Below are positions 51,969 through 59,225 of a DNA stretch of 64,000 bases, in pieces. Every line of letters starts with the position of its first letter. The first letter of the stretch is position 1. This DNA is from Halorussus amylolyticus. Its GTDB lineage: Archaea; Halobacteriota; Halobacteria; Halobacteriales; Haladaptataceae. A program made the position numbers and the translations under genes. The notes under the pieces are model-generated. The model worked only from the letters and a program-made list of their open reading frames with translations, was not told where the DNA came from and did no database searches. The DNA lies in contig NZ_ML974131.1 in the NCBI RefSeq assembly GCF_004143485.2, positions 271,739-335,738 on the forward strand. The letters are read 5' to 3'.

Positions 51969-53060
51969 ATGTACGACTTCGTCGTGGTCGGAGCGGGTCC
52001 CGCCGGGTCGCGGTTCTCGCGCCGGGCGGCCGAGCGAGGGTACGACGTGCTGGCGCTCGAACGCGGGTCGGTCGGCGAACCGCTCGCGTGCTCGGGCCAC
52101 GTCAGCACCGACATCTGGGGGTTCACGCCCGAGGGCGCGCGAGAGGACCTCCTCCAGAACGAGGTGTACGGCGCGCGATTCCACGTCGGCGGGCCGGACA
52201 GCGACGACTACCCCTTCTACAAGCGCGAGGTGGTCTCGAACGTCATCGACCGGGTGGGTCTCGACCGCCACCTCGCCGAGGCGGCCCGCGAGGCGGGCGC
52301 GGACCTCCGGGAGAACCACAGCGTCTCGACGGTCGAAGAACACGCCGACCGGGTGGAAGTCACCGCGACCGGGCCGGACGGCACCGAGACGTTCGAGGCC
52401 CGGATGGTCGCGGGATGCGACGGACCCGTCTCGCGGGTCCGTCGCGAACTCGGCCTGCCCGAACCCGGCGAGAAGCTACAGGGCGTCCTCGGATTCAGCG
52501 CGGAGGACGACCCCGGCGACTTCGTTGACGTTCACCTCACCGCGCCCCGATTCTTCGCGTGGCGCATCCCCCGAAGCGACGCCGGAGTCGAGTACGGTCT
52601 CGCGGCCCCGCCGGGTTCGGAACCCGGCGCGAAGGAACTGTTCGAGGAGTTCACGGCGGAGTACGACATCGAGACCGGGGAGTTCTGCGCGGGCATGATT
52701 CCGGTCGGCCCGGCCGACTCGGTGACGAGTCGGCGCGGCTTTCTGATTGGGGATGCGGCGGCCCAGACCAAGCCCTTCACCGGCGGCGGGATTCTGTACG
52801 GCATGACCGCGGCCGACCACGCCGCCCGCGAAATCGACCCCGAGGACCCTGCAACGCTGGCAGACTACGAGACGGCGTGGCGCGACGATTTGAGTACGGA
52901 GATACGACTGGGTCACTGGATTCGAAAGTGCTACTCGCTTCCCGAGGGCGTCCAGAAGGCGGGACTGTCGGCGTTCTCGGGCGAAATCGGCGTCCACATG
53001 GACAAGCCGAGTTCGTTCTTCTCGAAAGAGCATCTGACCAAGTTACTCTCTCGTTCGTAA
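51969..53060 (+). CDS. geranylgeranyl reductase family flavoprotein
   Basis: 363 residues. FAD-binding VVGAGPAGSRFSRRAAERG at the N-terminus, CSGHVS near residue 42 (the family's conserved Cys region), and the second FAD motif RRGFLIGDAAAQTKPFTGGGILYGM (about 255-279). The family hydrogenates isoprenoid chains; in Archaea it saturates the lipid chains of the membrane. More than one paralogue is usual in Halobacteria, so the exact substrate (lipid, menaquinone side chain or other) is open. A 52-residue ORF starts 2 bases after its stop. Confidence 0.88.
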   Translation: MYDFVVVGAGPAGSRFSRRAAERGYDVLALERGSVGEPLACSGHVSTDIWGFTPEGAREDLLQNEVYGARFHVGGPDSDDYPFYKREVVSNVIDRVGLDRHLAEAAREAGADLRENHSVSTVEEHADRVEVTATGPDGTETFEARMVAGCDGPVSRVRRELGLPEPGEKLQGVLGFSAEDDPGDFVDVHLTAPRFFAWRIPRSDAGVEYGLAAPPGSEPGAKELFEEFTAEYDIETGEFCAGMIPVGPADSVTSRRGFLIGDAAAQTKPFTGGGILYGMTAADHAAREIDPEDPATLADYETAWRDDLSTEIRLGHWIRKCYSLPEGVQKAGLSAFSGEIGVHMDKPSSFFSKEHLTKLLSRS

Positions 53061-53062
53061 AA

Positions 53063-53221
53063 ATGACCAGTTCAGAATCGGACGAAACAACGAGCTCGGG
53101 CGACGAAACGCCGGACCGCAAGCACTGCGAAACCCTCGACCTCGAAACGCGGACTCGGGAGGAGGAATGGGGCGAGGAAGCGTTCCGTGATGCAGGTGAG
53201 GCGACGTTCGGAAGCCAGTAA
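53063..53221 (+). CDS. small acidic protein (52 residues) behind the geranylgeranyl reductase
   Basis: ATG at 53063 to TAA at 53219-53221. The sequence is Ser/Asp/Glu-rich (MTSSESDETTSSGDETPDRK), then HCETLDLETRTREEEWGEEAFRDAG in two overlapping parts. It contains a single His-Cys pair and no membrane helix. The 2-base spacing suggests co-translation with the reductase. Codon use is like that of neighbours. Family unknown. Confidence 0.68.
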   Translation: MTSSESDETTSSGDETPDRKHCETLDLETRTREEEWGEEAFRDAGEATFGSQ

Positions 53222-53271
53222 CCGCGACTGCGACCCAAACAAAAACGTACCCTTCGCACCACGTCTCGACC

Positions 53272-53724
53272 ATGCTCGTTCGAGACGCGATGACGACCGA
53301 CGTAGTGACCGTCGAGACCGACGACTCGCTCCAGCAGGCGGTCGGCCGGATGCTCCGCGAGCGCGTCGGTAGCGTCGTCCTCAAGCGAGACGGGACGCCC
53401 GTCGGAATCGTGACCGAGACCGACGCGCTGAAGGTGGGCTACCTATCCGAGCGACCGTTCACCGAGGTTCCGGTCTCGAAGGCGGCCAGCGACTCGCTGG
53501 TGACCACTACCCCAGACACGACCATACGCAAGGCGGTCCGGACGATGCACGAGAAAGACGTGAAGAAACTCCCCGTCGTGGAGTCGATGGAAATCGTCGG
53601 GATGCTGACGATGACCGACGTGGTGCGCGAGCAGGAGGAACTCATCGACGAGGCTCACCGACTGGAGCAGGGTCGACAGGGCTGGTCGCCCGAACAGGAG
53701 CGGTGGAATCTAGACAACTACTGA
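53272..53724 (+). CDS. CBS-domain pair protein
   Basis: 150 residues, two CBS motifs: MLVRDAMTTDVVTVETDDSL...GSVVLKRDGTPVGIVTETD (about 1-55) and PVSKAASDSLVTTTPDTTI...VKKLPVVESMEIVGMLTMTD (about 66-122). A short C-terminal tail ends RWNLDNY. Such stand-alone pairs bind adenine nucleotides and act as energy-state sensors for partners that cannot be named here. Convergent with the SDR gene, 13 bases apart. Confidence 0.93.
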   Translation: MLVRDAMTTDVVTVETDDSLQQAVGRMLRERVGSVVLKRDGTPVGIVTETDALKVGYLSERPFTEVPVSKAASDSLVTTTPDTTIRKAVRTMHEKDVKKLPVVESMEIVGMLTMTDVVREQEELIDEAHRLEQGRQGWSPEQERWNLDNY

Positions 53725-53737
53725 GCCCTCTCGCTGC

Positions 53738-54478
53738 TCACACCTTCTCGGGCAACCACCCGCCGTCCACTTCGATATTCTCCCCACTTATATATCCGCT
53801 CTCGTCCTCCAAGAAGAACAGCACCGCCTGCGCAATATCGCCGAACCCCGCCGGGCGACCCCGCGGCAGGTCGTCGGGAAATTCGTCGGAGTTCTCGACC
53901 ACGTAGGGCGACACCGCGTTTGCGGTGATGCCGTCGTGTTGGGTGTCGCTCGCCAGCATCCGGGTGAACATCAGCACGCCCTGCTTGGCGATGAAGTACG
54001 GCGCGTTCTTCGCCGACATCAGTCCCTTCTCGGAACTCGCGTAGCCGATGTTCACGATTCGGCCCCACCCACTTTCGCGCATCTTCGGCAGGGCGCGCTT
54101 ACAGCAGAGGTAGGTGCCGTTGACGTTCGCCTGGAGGACGGTGTTCCACTCCTCGAACGAGATGTCTTCCCAGTGGCGGGGCGCGAACGGGCCGACGTTG
54201 TTGACCAGCACGTCCACCGGACCGAGGTCTGCCTCGACCGCTTCGAACATCGCGTCCACGTCGTCGGGGTCGCCCACGTCTCCCTGCACGGTGGTCGCCG
54301 CGGGCGCGCCGCGCTCACGGGCCGTCTCGGCGACCTGCTCGGCGGCGTCCGAACTCGACCGGTAGTGGACTGCGACCGACGCGCCGCATTCTGCGAGCGC
54401 GAACAGGAGTTCCCTGCCGACGCCTTTCGCGCTCCCGGTCACCAAGGCGGTTCGCCCGTCCAAATCGGGTCGTACCAT
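53738..54478 (-). CDS. short-chain dehydrogenase/reductase
   Basis: 246 residues. Cofactor loop ALVTGSAKGVGRELLFAL (TGxxxGxG), NNVGPFAP in the N-N-A-G position, and the active-site Y-x-x-x-K (APYFIAKQGV, about residues 152-161) with Ser upstream in NIGYASSEKG. ENIEVDGGWLPEKV ends it in the way of 3-oxoacyl-ACP reductase-like enzymes. Substrate undetermined. Probably a single gene or the last of a leftward unit behind PhzF. Confidence 0.92.
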   Translation of the reverse strand: MVRPDLDGRTALVTGSAKGVGRELLFALAECGASVAVHYRSSSDAAEQVAETARERGAPAATTVQGDVGDPDDVDAMFEAVEADLGPVDVLVNNVGPFAPRHWEDISFEEWNTVLQANVNGTYLCCKRALPKMRESGWGRIVNIGYASSEKGLMSAKNAPYFIAKQGVLMFTRMLASDTQHDGITANAVSPYVVENSDEFPDDLPRGRPAGFGDIAQAVLFFLEDESGYISGENIEVDGGWLPEKV

Positions 54479-54530
54479 GCTCGGGCGTTCGGACTCCGGA
54501 CATATCGGTGTTGAGGCTTCGATTGGCCGA

Positions 54531-54563
54531 ACGGCTCCGAGTCGCGGAGCGACTCGGAGCCGT
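54531..54563 (-). terminator. 15-base hairpin between PhzF-like and SDR genes
   Basis: ACGGCTCCGAGTCGC (54531-54545) and its complement (54549-54563) around GGA, about 50 bases beyond the stop of the leftward PhzF-like gene. Probably ends or trims its transcript before the SDR gene starts at 54478. Confidence 0.55.
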
Positions 54564-54611
54564 GAAAGCGACTTCGAGGACCGAAAGCGACCGACCGAAA
54601 CCCGGCGGGAG

Positions 54612-55517
54612 TTACACCTCGATAATCTCGTCCTCGTCGTCGCGCTCGGGGACTCGGAGTTCGCCGTCGAGTGCGGTCGCGGCCCGCCCGCCGACCTGCA
54701 CTTCGTCGCCGACGCGGACCTGAACGTAGCCCGGCCGGTCCACGAAGTGACCCTGCTCGAAGCGCATCTCGTCGGGGAACTCCCCGTCGAAGGCGCGGTA
54801 CTCCCGAAGGTACGCCCCGCACGCGCCGCTCGCGGTACCGGTCACGGGGTCCTCCGGAACCCCGGCGGCGGGCGCGAACATCCGGCCGTGGAGCGTCGAG
54901 TCGGCTCCGAGCGCGTCGAAGGTGAAGGCGTAGATGCCCGCCGCCTCGACCTCCTCGCTGATGGTCTCGATTGCGGAGAAGTCGGGGTCCATCGCGCTCA
55001 CGTGTTCGAGGAAGTTCACGGGGACCACGAGGAAGGGCAGGCCGGTCGAAGCGACCGCGAGCGGAAGGTCCGCGCCCACGTCTTGGAGCGCGGCGTGGTC
55101 GATGCCGAGCGCGCCCGCGATTCGCTCGTAGTCGAGGTCCACCCGTCGAATCTCGTGGTCGTCTTGGGTCATCCAGACCGCGCCGTCCTCGCGAATCTCG
55201 ATGTCGAGGACGCCGACGTTGGTTTCGAGGGTGTGGGTTCCGGGTTCGACGACGCCATCTTCGAGCAAATGGGCGTGGGAGGCGATGGTGGCGTGGCCGC
55301 AGAGGTCCACCTCGGTCGTGGGCGTGAAGTACCGAATCCGCCGGTCGGCGTCGTCGCTCTCGCGGAAGAAGGCGGTCTCGCTGACCGCGAGTTCGTTGGC
55401 GATGGCCTGCATCTGTGCGTCGGTCAGGCCGTCGGCGTCGGGAACCACTCCGGCGGCGTTTCCGGCGAACGGTTCGTCGGTGAAGGCGTCCACTTGGAGG
55501 GCGCGTCGAGTTCGCAT
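54612..55517 (-). CDS. PhzF-family isomerase/epimerase-like protein
   Basis: 301 residues. The family opening VDAFTDEPFAGNAAGVVPDA (about residues 8-27), SETAFF (with catalytic-site Glu near 47) and the paired site CGHATIASAH-like DLCGHATIASHAHLL (about 75-89) are present. The second-half GTASGACGAYLREY is present as well. PhzF enzymes catalyse proton shifts; most members, including archaeal ones, have unknown substrates. MRTRRALQVDAF at 55517 is the start; the in-frame codons above it are not conserved. Confidence 0.9.
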   Translation of the reverse strand: MRTRRALQVDAFTDEPFAGNAAGVVPDADGLTDAQMQAIANELAVSETAFFRESDDADRRIRYFTPTTEVDLCGHATIASHAHLLEDGVVEPGTHTLETNVGVLDIEIREDGAVWMTQDDHEIRRVDLDYERIAGALGIDHAALQDVGADLPLAVASTGLPFLVVPVNFLEHVSAMDPDFSAIETISEEVEAAGIYAFTFDALGADSTLHGRMFAPAAGVPEDPVTGTASGACGAYLREYRAFDGEFPDEMRFEQGHFVDRPGYVQVRVGDEVQVGGRAATALDGELRVPERDDEDEIIEV

Positions 55518-55637
55518 GGATGGTCCGACGAACTCGACGCCCATAGCAGTTGGCGTGTCGGCCGTGTCGAGCCACCGAATCTCGCGAGACCCACCTGTAA
55601 ACCGTTAAGTGTGCTGCGGTGCGAATCGCAAGGTGAA

Positions 55638-56348
55638 ATGAGCGAACTCCCCGACGAGTTCAAGTGCACGATTACCAACTGGGAGTACATCTACGGACTT
55701 TGTCGCGGTGTGAGCGACCAGGTCAAGCGCGACTCGTTCGAACCCGACGTGGTCGTCGCGCTGGCCCGCGGCGGGTGGTTCGCGGGACGGTGTATCTGTG
55801 ATTTCCTCGGTCTCGACGACCTCACCAGCCTCAAGATGGAACACTACGTTGGCACCGCCCAGAAGACCGGCGACCCCGAAGTACGCTACCCGATGCCCGA
55901 GGGGAGCGTCGAGGATAAGGACGTCCTCATCATCGACGACATCGCCGACACCGGCGGGTCCATCGAGCGCGCCTACGAGTACGTCACCGACCGCAACTCC
56001 GGCGAAGTTCGGACCGCAACGCTCCAACTCCTCCAGACCAGCGAGTTCGAACCCGACTACATCGGCGAGCGTCTTGAGGAGTGGGCGTGGGTCGTCTACC
56101 CGTGGAACTTCATCGAGGACATGATAGACCTCACCGCGGGCGTGATGGGGAAAGCCGACGGCGAGACGTTCACGACCGACGAGATTCGCCACCACCTGAG
56201 CGAGTACCACGACATCGAGCGCATCGAGATGGAAATCGCCCAACCCGACCGGATGGACGAGGTGCTGAACGAGATGGCTCGCCGGGGAGTGTTGGAGAAC
56301 GAGGATGAGGCGTGGCGGTTAGTGGAGAACGACAGTGCGAACCCCTGA
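55638..56348 (+). CDS. phosphoribosyltransferase family protein
   Basis: 236 residues. The PRPP-binding loop DVLIIDDIADTGGSIERA (about residues 95-112) and the VVVALARGGWFAGRCICDFL strand-loop (about 36-55) define the type I PRTase fold. A helical, possibly winged C-terminal part (about 165-236) follows. Haloarchaeal relatives are annotated as hypoxanthine/guanine-type enzymes, but acceptor base cannot be read from the motif. The MTA phosphorylase two genes downstream releases adenine, so a purine-salvage role is plausible. TATA-like cgttaagt lies about 35 bases upstream. Confidence 0.9.
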   Translation: MSELPDEFKCTITNWEYIYGLCRGVSDQVKRDSFEPDVVVALARGGWFAGRCICDFLGLDDLTSLKMEHYVGTAQKTGDPEVRYPMPEGSVEDKDVLIIDDIADTGGSIERAYEYVTDRNSGEVRTATLQLLQTSEFEPDYIGERLEEWAWVVYPWNFIEDMIDLTAGVMGKADGETFTTDEIRHHLSEYHDIERIEMEIAQPDRMDEVLNEMARRGVLENEDEAWRLVENDSANP

Positions 56349-56432
56349 CGAAGGGGCTTAGCCGTCCCGATTTCTCACTGTTCTCTTCCCCGAGATTCAA
56401 ATACGAGGGCGGGACCAACTCGGTGCGAGTGT

Positions 56433-57002
56433 ATGCACGAGCGAGTGCCCGACTGGCTAACACAAGTGGTTCGTGGAATCATCGCGGGAAAGGATTGGTT
56501 TCTCAGAAAACTGCAAGAAGCTCCGCTTCCCGCCCGTATCGGCGGTTGGATACTCTTTCAGGCGATTCTGTTTAAACTACAACCACGGCTATGGCGTGGT
56601 TTGGTTTCGGTCGTCGAGGCAATTAGTCAAGTCCAGAGCTTCGATTTTCGAACGCAGTTGCTGTTCGTGATACTCGGACTTCTCACCGGTCAAACGGCCA
56701 CAGTAATACTGAAACTTATGAGCATCGAGGATGTACTCAGAAACATGACCAATCCCGCCAAGCAGTCGCCGGAACCGATAGCCGACGGCGGTTCTAACGT
56801 AGACTGGGACGATGTAGATGGTGGCACTTCCGGCATCGGAGGCGTCGGCGGCGCGTTCGCTGGTGCGGCGTTCGGGTCGGTTTTCGGTCCCGCCGGGACA
56901 ATCGGGTTCGCGGTTTTAGGTGCGATGCTTGGCGACGAATACGAAAAGCGCGAGCTAAAGCGACGCCACGCCATCATCCACGGCCCAGAGTCGAAAGGAT
57001 AG
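56433..57002 (+). CDS. unknown membrane-associated protein with glycine-rich C-terminus
   Basis: 189 residues. Hydrophobic segments near 36-50 and 73-97 (TQLLFVILGLLTGQTATVIL), then a Gly/Ala zipper-like stretch (GGVGGAFAGAAFGSVFGPAG, about 137-156) continuing hydrophobic, and a basic end KRRHAIIHGPESKG. The gene is poorer in GC and less acidic than both neighbours, and it sits between two purine-salvage genes, so it may be a transferred insertion. No family recognised. Start at the first ATG; promoter not clear. Confidence 0.65.
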   Translation: MHERVPDWLTQVVRGIIAGKDWFLRKLQEAPLPARIGGWILFQAILFKLQPRLWRGLVSVVEAISQVQSFDFRTQLLFVILGLLTGQTATVILKLMSIEDVLRNMTNPAKQSPEPIADGGSNVDWDDVDGGTSGIGGVGGAFAGAAFGSVFGPAGTIGFAVLGAMLGDEYEKRELKRRHAIIHGPESKG

Positions 57003-57034
57003 CCGTTTAGTACCCACCGACGCGACTGTAAGCC

Positions 57035-57889
57035 ATGACGATTGGTTTTATCGGCGGAAGCGGAATCTACGACGCGCTACCGCTCGAAGACACCCGCGAG
57101 GAGGAGATTTCGACGCCCTTCGGCGACCCGAGCGCGCCCGTCACCATCGGCCGACTCGCCGGGGAGGAGGTCGCGTTCCTGCCGCGCCACGGCCCGGACC
57201 ACCAGCACACGCCGACCAACGCGCCGTACAAGGCGAACATCCACGCGCTCAAGCAGGTCGGTGTCGAGCGCGTGCTGTCGAGCAACGCGGTCGGGAGCCT
57301 CCGCGAGGGCCTGCCGCCCCAGACGCTCGTCGTCCCGGACCAGACGTTCGACCGGACCAAGCACCGCGACTCGACGTTCTTCGGCGACGGCATCGTGGTC
57401 CACATGCCGTTCGCAGAACCGTACTGTCCGCATATGGTCTCGCACCTCTCCGAGTCGTGTGAGGTCGCCACCGACGCGGAGTGCGAGGAGGGCGGCACCT
57501 ACGTCTGTATCGAGGGCCCGCAGTACTCGACCCGCGCCGAGAGCGAGTTCTACCGCGACCAAGGCTGGGACGTCATCGGCATGACGACGATTCCCGAAGC
57601 GAAGTTGGCCCGCGAGGCCGAGATGTGCTACGCGACGGTCGCGGGCGTCACCGACTACGACGTGTGGAAGCGCGACAGCGAGGTCACGCTCCAGGAAGTG
57701 CTGGAGAACGCCGCCGAAAACGAGGACGCAATCAAGGAAGTCGTCGAGCACGCGATTCGAAATCTGCCCGACGAGCGCGACTGCGACTGCGGGCACGCAC
57801 TGGAAGGGACCATCAACACGCCGACTGAGGCGATTCCCGACGAGACCCGCGAGCGCGTCGATGCGTTCGTCGGCGAGTACCTCGACTGA
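57035..57889 (+). CDS. mtnP: S-methyl-5'-thioadenosine phosphorylase
   Basis: 284 residues. Phosphate-binding start IGFIGGSGIYDALPLED, FLPRHGPDHQHTPTNAPYKAN (about residues 49-69), ALKQVGVERVLSSNAVGSL, and the purine-site block GPQYSTRAESEFYRDQGWDVIGM place it in the MTAP/PNP II family. It splits methylthioadenosine to adenine and methylthioribose phosphate for salvage. Length normal. Together with the phosphoribosyltransferase upstream it forms a purine-salvage neighbourhood. Confidence 0.94.
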   Translation: MTIGFIGGSGIYDALPLEDTREEEISTPFGDPSAPVTIGRLAGEEVAFLPRHGPDHQHTPTNAPYKANIHALKQVGVERVLSSNAVGSLREGLPPQTLVVPDQTFDRTKHRDSTFFGDGIVVHMPFAEPYCPHMVSHLSESCEVATDAECEEGGTYVCIEGPQYSTRAESEFYRDQGWDVIGMTTIPEAKLAREAEMCYATVAGVTDYDVWKRDSEVTLQEVLENAAENEDAIKEVVEHAIRNLPDERDCDCGHALEGTINTPTEAIPDETRERVDAFVGEYLD

Positions 57890-57952
57890 GCGGTCCTCGC
57901 TTCGTCCGAGCGACCGCTGCGGACCTTCTGGTCTCGACGCCACTCGCTCAAA

Positions 57953-58051
57953 CTACCTGCCGCGGACGTATTCGAGCGCCTCCGCGAGGGTCTCGCGGTC
58001 TACCCGCCCCTCGGTCTCTTCGAGGCGCTCGCGGAACCGTTCCGGTGTCAT
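57953..58051 (-). CDS. 32-residue ORF at the end of the smc-scpA unit
   Basis: ATG at 58051 to TAG at 57953. The peptide MTPERFRERLEETEGRVDRE, then TLAEALEYVRGR, is a charged amphipathic helix. All codons are of the preferred kind. It lies 58 bases behind scpA on the same strand. Its small size makes it uncertain, but reading frame, codon use and spacing all favour a real product, perhaps a small partner of the SMC complex (speculation). Confidence 0.5.
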   Translation of the reverse strand: MTPERFRERLEETEGRVDRETLAEALEYVRGR

Positions 58052-58109
58052 GTGTTAACATACTACTCGACTGCTGATAAGCGTGTCGCCGACGCCGCTC
58101 ACTCCCGAA

Positions 58110-59225
58110 TCAGTCCGCGAGCGTCTCCGTCTCCGGGTCGTCGGCGTCCGCGTCCGTCGCGTCGTCCACCGAGTCGGGGTTCCGGACCCACAAATCCCCG
58201 AACAGGTCGTCCTGTTCGAGGACGACCGTCTCGCGGTGGGACAGAAAGAGCAGCGCGAGGAACGTCTCGATGCGAGACCCGCCGACAGTCTCGATTTCGG
58301 CGTACAGCACCTCGGTCCGCCCGGCGTCGTAGTGGGTGTCGAGTTCCGCGCGCACGTCGTCGATAACCACCTCGATGTCCTCGGCGTGGGCGGTGCCGGT
58401 CACGTCGTCGGCGGAGGGTTCGTCCTCGATTCGCATCGCGTCGTCGGCCCGGTAGTCGAGGGTCTGGGTGCCGCGCTGGAACCCCTGGGGCGACCCGGAG
58501 GTGTCGTAGCTTCGGGACTCTTTCCACCACGACCCCCGTTCGCGCTCGCGGAGTTCCCGGACGAGTTCGTCCAAGGTCTCCGGGCTTCCGCGCGCAGTCT
58601 TGCGGTCGAGTCGGCGCTCCATCTCGGCTTCGAGCTGGTCGATGGGGTCGTGGGCCGGGAAGTCGCCCTCGGTCGGTGGCTCCATCCCTGGCTCCCACTC
58701 GTCCCACGCCTCCTCCTCGACTTCCTCGTCGTCGTCGGCGAGCATGGCGTCGCTCTTCATCCGGAGGAGGACGCTCGCGTAGAACAGCGCCCGGCCCGAC
58801 GTTCGGAGGTCGGCGGCGTCCAGGCGGTCGAGGAATTTGTCGGTCACCGTCACGATGTCGATGTCCCACGGCTCGATTTCGCCGTCCTCGGCCAACTGGA
58901 CGAGGAGTTCGACCGGTTCGGCCTCGTCGTCCGCGTCGGGAGCGTCGGCGGCGACTTCGTCGAGGATTCCCGACTCCTCGGCTTCTCGCTTGCGCTTTTC
59001 TTCCTCGTGGCCTGCGATGTTGAGCGGGACGCCACCGTCGGAGCGAAGCTCCGACGAGCCTCGACTCGCTCCGCTCGCCGAGACGCCGTCAGAGCGAAGC
59101 TCCTCGCTGCTCGCGGGTCGTCGCTGCGCTCCTCCCCGCTCGCCGTTCCGAGATTCCTCCCGAAAATCGCTGCTCGCGGCTTCGCCGCTCGCGTTTCGAG
59201 ACTCCTTCGGAGTCTCGCTAGTCAT
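58110..59225 (-). CDS. scpA: ScpA, kleisin subunit of the SMC complex
   Basis: 371 residues. The kleisin N-terminal domain is visible as EPVELLVQLAEDGEIEPWDI...VTVTDKFLDRLDAADLRTSGRALFYASVLLRMKSDAML (about 100-165) and a C-terminal winged helix (VLYAEIETVGGSRIETFLALLFLSHRETVVLEQD, about 305-340). The first ~75 residues are a low-complexity Ser/Arg/Gly stretch with SSEELRSDG and GSSELRSDG repeats, coming from small inverted repeats in the DNA (59036-59120). ScpA closes the SMC ring. Its ATG overlaps the smc stop by 8 bases (ATGACTAG), so it is coupled. Confidence 0.93.
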   Translation of the reverse strand: MTSETPKESRNASGEAASSDFREESRNGERGGAQRRPASSEELRSDGVSASGASRGSSELRSDGGVPLNIAGHEEEKRKREAEESGILDEVAADAPDADDEAEPVELLVQLAEDGEIEPWDIDIVTVTDKFLDRLDAADLRTSGRALFYASVLLRMKSDAMLADDDEEVEEEAWDEWEPGMEPPTEGDFPAHDPIDQLEAEMERRLDRKTARGSPETLDELVRELRERERGSWWKESRSYDTSGSPQGFQRGTQTLDYRADDAMRIEDEPSADDVTGTAHAEDIEVVIDDVRAELDTHYDAGRTEVLYAEIETVGGSRIETFLALLFLSHRETVVLEQDDLFGDLWVRNPDSVDDATDADADDPETETLAD

